Part shown: piece after piece, positions 12,190 to 13,280 of the stretch | Position numbering within the stretch: position 1 is the first letter of the stretch | Layout of the letters: each line of letters begins with the position of its first letter | From: Clostridia bacterium | Lineage (GTDB): Bacteria; Bacillota; Clostridia; Christensenellales; CAG-314 | Assembly: GCA_017452035.1 (NCBI GenBank) | Contig: JAFTNE010000058.1 | Coordinates: 1-13,280, forward strand | Reading direction: 5' to 3' | DNA length: 13,280 nucleotides | Program-made: the position numbers and the translations under genes | The notes under the pieces: generated by a model | Database searches by the model: none | Seen by the model: only the letters and a program-made list of their open reading frames with translations | What the model was told of the DNA's origin: nothing

Positions 12190-13280
12190 ATGAAAAAGTT
12201 TTTGTTGCTGGTTTGCCTATTGGTACTGTTGATGCCCTTTGCTGGGTGTGTAGACAATATGTTCAAGGACATACACAATCTCATTTATGACGAGGGTGTG
12301 TATTCTTGCAAGGTGGATACCAAAGATGCAACTAACATTTCGTACATCCAAGTGGAAATCACGGAAATAAGTGAGTACGAATCATCAAAGTTTGGCAATT
12401 CTTTCAAGCAAAATTTGAAATGGGTGACGGGACAAAACGAAGAGAGATATCTAAAAGCAGAAATGCTGTTGAAGTATTTTGACGGACAGGAAGAGGTACT
12501 AAATCTCAAATTTAAAGCCGTGCCCGAGCAGTACGATACCATTCTTTTTGACATAGAAAACAGTGCAAAGTGGAATAGGGTAAAGGTTGTTTTTACATAC
12601 AATGGTAACCTAGCTACTAGCAAATACGAAGGTAACTACTCCAACGGAATTGATGTCCACTTTCAAATGGGGACGGAGTATTATAGTTATGACCTTAGTT
12701 ATTTCCAAAGTTACCATACGCACGGAGTTCGCAAAGGCGACTTTACCAAACAACTACTAGATGTTCAGCAGTCTACTTGTCAAAAACAAGGTTATCAAAG
12801 GGTTAAATGTAGTGAATGCAATTACGAAATAGTGGAGCGTCTTCCACTTGTCACGCACAAGTACGAAAACGGACAATGTACTTGGTGCAACAATGGCAAG
12901 CTCCCTGCCCACTACTTTTACACAGGTTATAGTGAAAAACAAGCCTCTACAACATTGATAACATCCAGCGAGCAGTTGGTGGAGTGTTTTGCTGATGAGA
13001 GTTTTATTGACGTATCCAAGGATACAATACTTGGTAACTACAACGACAGCTATTTCGAAAACAAGTCGTTGGTGCACGTCTCCCTTTATACAAGTAGCAG
13101 TTGTGATTACAATGTCACAAAAGTTACTGTTGCAGATGACACAATCTGCCTCTACTATGATGTCATTTCCCCATTGATACAAGATGACGACTGTGTATTG
13201 ATAAACATTCTTGTGGAAGTGGATTATAAAGCAACTGGCGATACGCAAATGGTTGTTGTTAGAAACATTATTGACCTTAA
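12190..13280 (+). CDS. Lipoprotein with Cys/His ribbon-like motif (3' end outside the window)
   Basis: The frame stays open to the window edge, giving at least 363 residues. AAAGGAAGG (12174-12182) is seven bases before the ATG. The signal peptide ends with lipobox F-A-G-C (Cys20). Residues about 21-190 form an unrecognised, probably beta-rich region. A compact metal-ribbon-like motif follows: C197, C207-S-E-C210, T-H223-K-Y, C230-T-W-C233, the same style as the Cys/His repeats of the lipoprotein at 2764-3777. The C-terminal part (about 240-363), with YNDSYFENKSLVHVSLY, resembles from memory a domain common in clostridial lipoproteins, possibly PrcB_C-like; this is tentative. Function unknown. 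It is preceded by an unusual leader (C8 tract, attenuator-like hairpin). Confidence 0.85.
   Translation, partial: MKKFLLLVCLLVLLMPFAGCVDNMFKDIHNLIYDEGVYSCKVDTKDATNISYIQVEITEISEYESSKFGNSFKQNLKWVTGQNEERYLKAEMLLKYFDGQEEVLNLKFKAVPEQYDTILFDIENSAKWNRVKVVFTYNGNLATSKYEGNYSNGIDVHFQMGTEYYSYDLSYFQSYHTHGVRKGDFTKQLLDVQQSTCQKQGYQRVKCSECNYEIVERLPLVTHKYENGQCTWCNNGKLPAHYFYTGYSEKQASTTLITSSEQLVECFADESFIDVSKDTILGNYNDSYFENKSLVHVSLYTSSSCDYNVTKVTVADDTICLYYDVISPLIQDDDCVLINILVEVDYKATGDTQMVVVRNIIDL

Noticed and set aside
12090..12290. Small plus-strand open frame in the leader of the last lipoprotein
   Set aside because: It overlaps the leader hairpin and the start of the lipoprotein in another frame, and has no Shine-Dalgarno.
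12757..13248. Minus-strand open frame over the last lipoprotein
   Set aside because: Antisense shadow; the plus frame is open over 363 codons with a signal peptide and Shine-Dalgarno.

Overview
The window looks like a chromosomal segment from an AT-rich, Gram-positive-type bacterium, most likely an uncultured member of the Clostridia (Bacillota). Support comes from the rpoA-rplQ end of the ribosomal operon, the pth / mfd / PrsA-like neighbourhood typical of Clostridia, many Sec/lipobox lipoproteins, strong AGGAGG-type ribosome binding sites, and sigma-70/sigma-A promoters with TTGACA-17-TATAAT spacing. No phage, plasmid or transposase gene is visible.

Layout. (1) 2-1554, plus strand: 3' part of rpoA, then rplQ (an unusually long L17), a 109-bp cloverleaf-like palindromic element, and a bidirectional terminator. 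(2) 1599-3838, minus strand: a small accessory block. Two paralogous lipoproteins with a shared three-helix membrane tail are interleaved with an intact GNAT acetyltransferase and a decayed stub of a second GNAT copy. It reads as a tandem duplication of a [promoter - lipoprotein - GNAT] unit in which one acetyltransferase has been lost. The larger lipoprotein carries five 20-22-residue Cys/Cys/Cys/His repeats. (3) 3860-4561, minus: pth with its own terminator. (4) 4562-4880: divergent pth/mfd control region with a second type of palindromic repeat, an mfd promoter and a strong hairpin just before the mfd start. (5) 4881-10356, plus: mfd, then a separately promoted PrsA/SurA-like lipoprotein foldase with a His-rich tail and a textbook terminator. 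(6) 10432-10810, minus: promoter - tRNA-Ala(TGC) - tRNA-Ile(GAT) - terminator, followed by a degenerate second copy of the tRNA-Ile 3' end plus terminator. The tRNA-Ala is bracketed by a symmetric 10-bp inverted repeat. (7) 10948-11850, plus: a two-helix membrane protein with an Mrr-type nuclease fold whose catalytic Q-x-K is replaced by S-x-V. (8) 12045-13280, plus: a lipoprotein running off the window edge, preceded by an 8-C tract inside its promoter and a leader hairpin followed by a T run that resembles an attenuator.

How it fits together. The core genes (RNA polymerase alpha, L17, peptidyl-tRNA hydrolase, transcription-repair coupling factor, tRNAs, secretion foldase) serve transcription, translation and export. 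The accessory genes are mostly envelope proteins; three of them share CxxC/His metal-ribbon-like signatures on the predicted outer face of the membrane. The most unusual items are the duplicated lipoprotein/GNAT block with its Cys/His repeats, the apparently catalytically dead membrane Mrr-like protein, the tRNA-Ile remnant, and the structured leaders of mfd and of the last lipoprotein. All functional calls rest on reading motifs by eye; no database search was run.
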